Origin: Desulfobacterales bacterium
GTDB taxonomy: Bacteria > Desulfobacterota > Desulfobacteria > Desulfobacterales > QNYZ01
Reading direction: 5' to 3'
Length of the DNA stretch: 5,463 bases
Assembly: GCA_029938515.1 (NCBI GenBank)
Contig: JAOZUU010000216.1
Coordinates: forward strand, 1 to 5,463
In this document: positions 5,418 through 5,463 of the stretch, in pieces
How positions within the stretch are numbered: the first letter of the stretch is position 1
Layout: each line of letters opens with the position of its first letter
Translations under genes and position numbers: made by a program
The notes under the pieces: model-generated
What the model was told of the DNA's origin: nothing
Databases searched by the model: none
Seen by the model: only the letters and a program-made list of their open reading frames with translations

Positions 5418-5463
5418 TCAATATCTTGTCACATAGCTTCGCAAAAAATCGCTCAACTCAGGT
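5418..5463 (-). CDS. possible C-terminal end of a gene entering from the right (partial)
   Basis: In one minus-strand frame the last 14 codons before a TGA (5420-5418) read PELSDFLRSYVTRY, and a terminator-like hairpin follows on the same strand. This is consistent with the tail of a gene lying beyond the window. The stretch is too short to identify, and it sits inside the inverted repeat, so it may be non-coding. Confidence 0.3.
   Translation of the reverse strand, partial: PELSDFLRSYVTRY

Larger units (their letters stand above)
5303..5463. repeat. large imperfect inverted repeat (about 160 bp, continues past window)
   Basis: The 21 bases at 5303-5323 reappear in inverted orientation at 5443-5463 with one mismatch (20 of 21). 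Further in, ATATTGAG (5341-5348) mirrors CTCAATAT (5417-5424), and TTTAAAAAATAC (5358-5369) roughly mirrors GTTATTTTAAA (5395-5405). At the centre GGCATA-t-CC pairs with GG-TATGCC (5372-5391). The arms are in register over the whole length, with divergence mainly at 5324-5340 versus 5425-5442. The right arm is cut by the window end. It may be a miniature inverted-repeat element or an inverted duplication of a gene end plus its terminator. Confidence 0.75.

Noticed and set aside
1..5463. CRISPR array, toxin-antitoxin pair, or phage defence island
   Set aside because: No regularly spaced direct repeats, no paired small genes, and no defence-protein motifs beyond a stand-alone GIY-YIG protein of a common housekeeping-like family.

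Overview
The window looks like a bacterial chromosome segment of moderate GC, probably from an anaerobic or sulfate-reducing lineage. The main pointer is a protein very like the flavoredoxin described from Desulfovibrio gigas, and the assignment is only suggestive. Genes are widely spaced and separated by decayed fragments of other genes, so this reads as a rearranged accessory stretch rather than a tight core operon.

Layout, left to right. (1) 1-697, minus strand: a FadR-type GntR regulator with a TTG start, cut by the left edge. Its promoter (752-780) carries two FadR-type operator-like palindromes 21 bp apart, which suggests autoregulation. (2) About 785-1075: no intact gene, but several hairpins and a possible IS3-type transposase remnant on the minus strand. 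(3) 1142-2287, plus strand: a THUMP plus methyltransferase RNA (guanine-N2)-methyltransferase of the RlmL/YpsC type. (4) 2288-2475, plus strand: an orphan internal fragment of serine hydroxymethyltransferase (glyA). (5) 2479-3048, minus: flavoredoxin/flavin reductase family protein. (6) 3171-4067, minus: a fold-type IV PLP aminotransferase that closely resembles the (R)-selective amine transaminases. (7) 4197-5012, minus: a ZIP-family metal transporter. (8) 5033-5329, minus: a small GIY-YIG (UPF0213-like) protein, 21 bp upstream of the ZIP gene and probably co-transcribed with it. (9) 5303-5463: a large imperfect inverted repeat running to the right edge, with a hairpin and T-tract at its centre. 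Its left arm forms the start of the GIY-YIG gene.

No single pathway joins these genes. The aminotransferase and flavoredoxin are metabolic, the ZIP protein imports divalent metals, and the methyltransferase modifies RNA. The points most worth following up are the (R)-amine-transaminase-like enzyme, the long palindrome at the right end, and the paired operators in front of the GntR gene. I saw no CRISPR array, tRNA, rRNA, intact insertion sequence or defence system.
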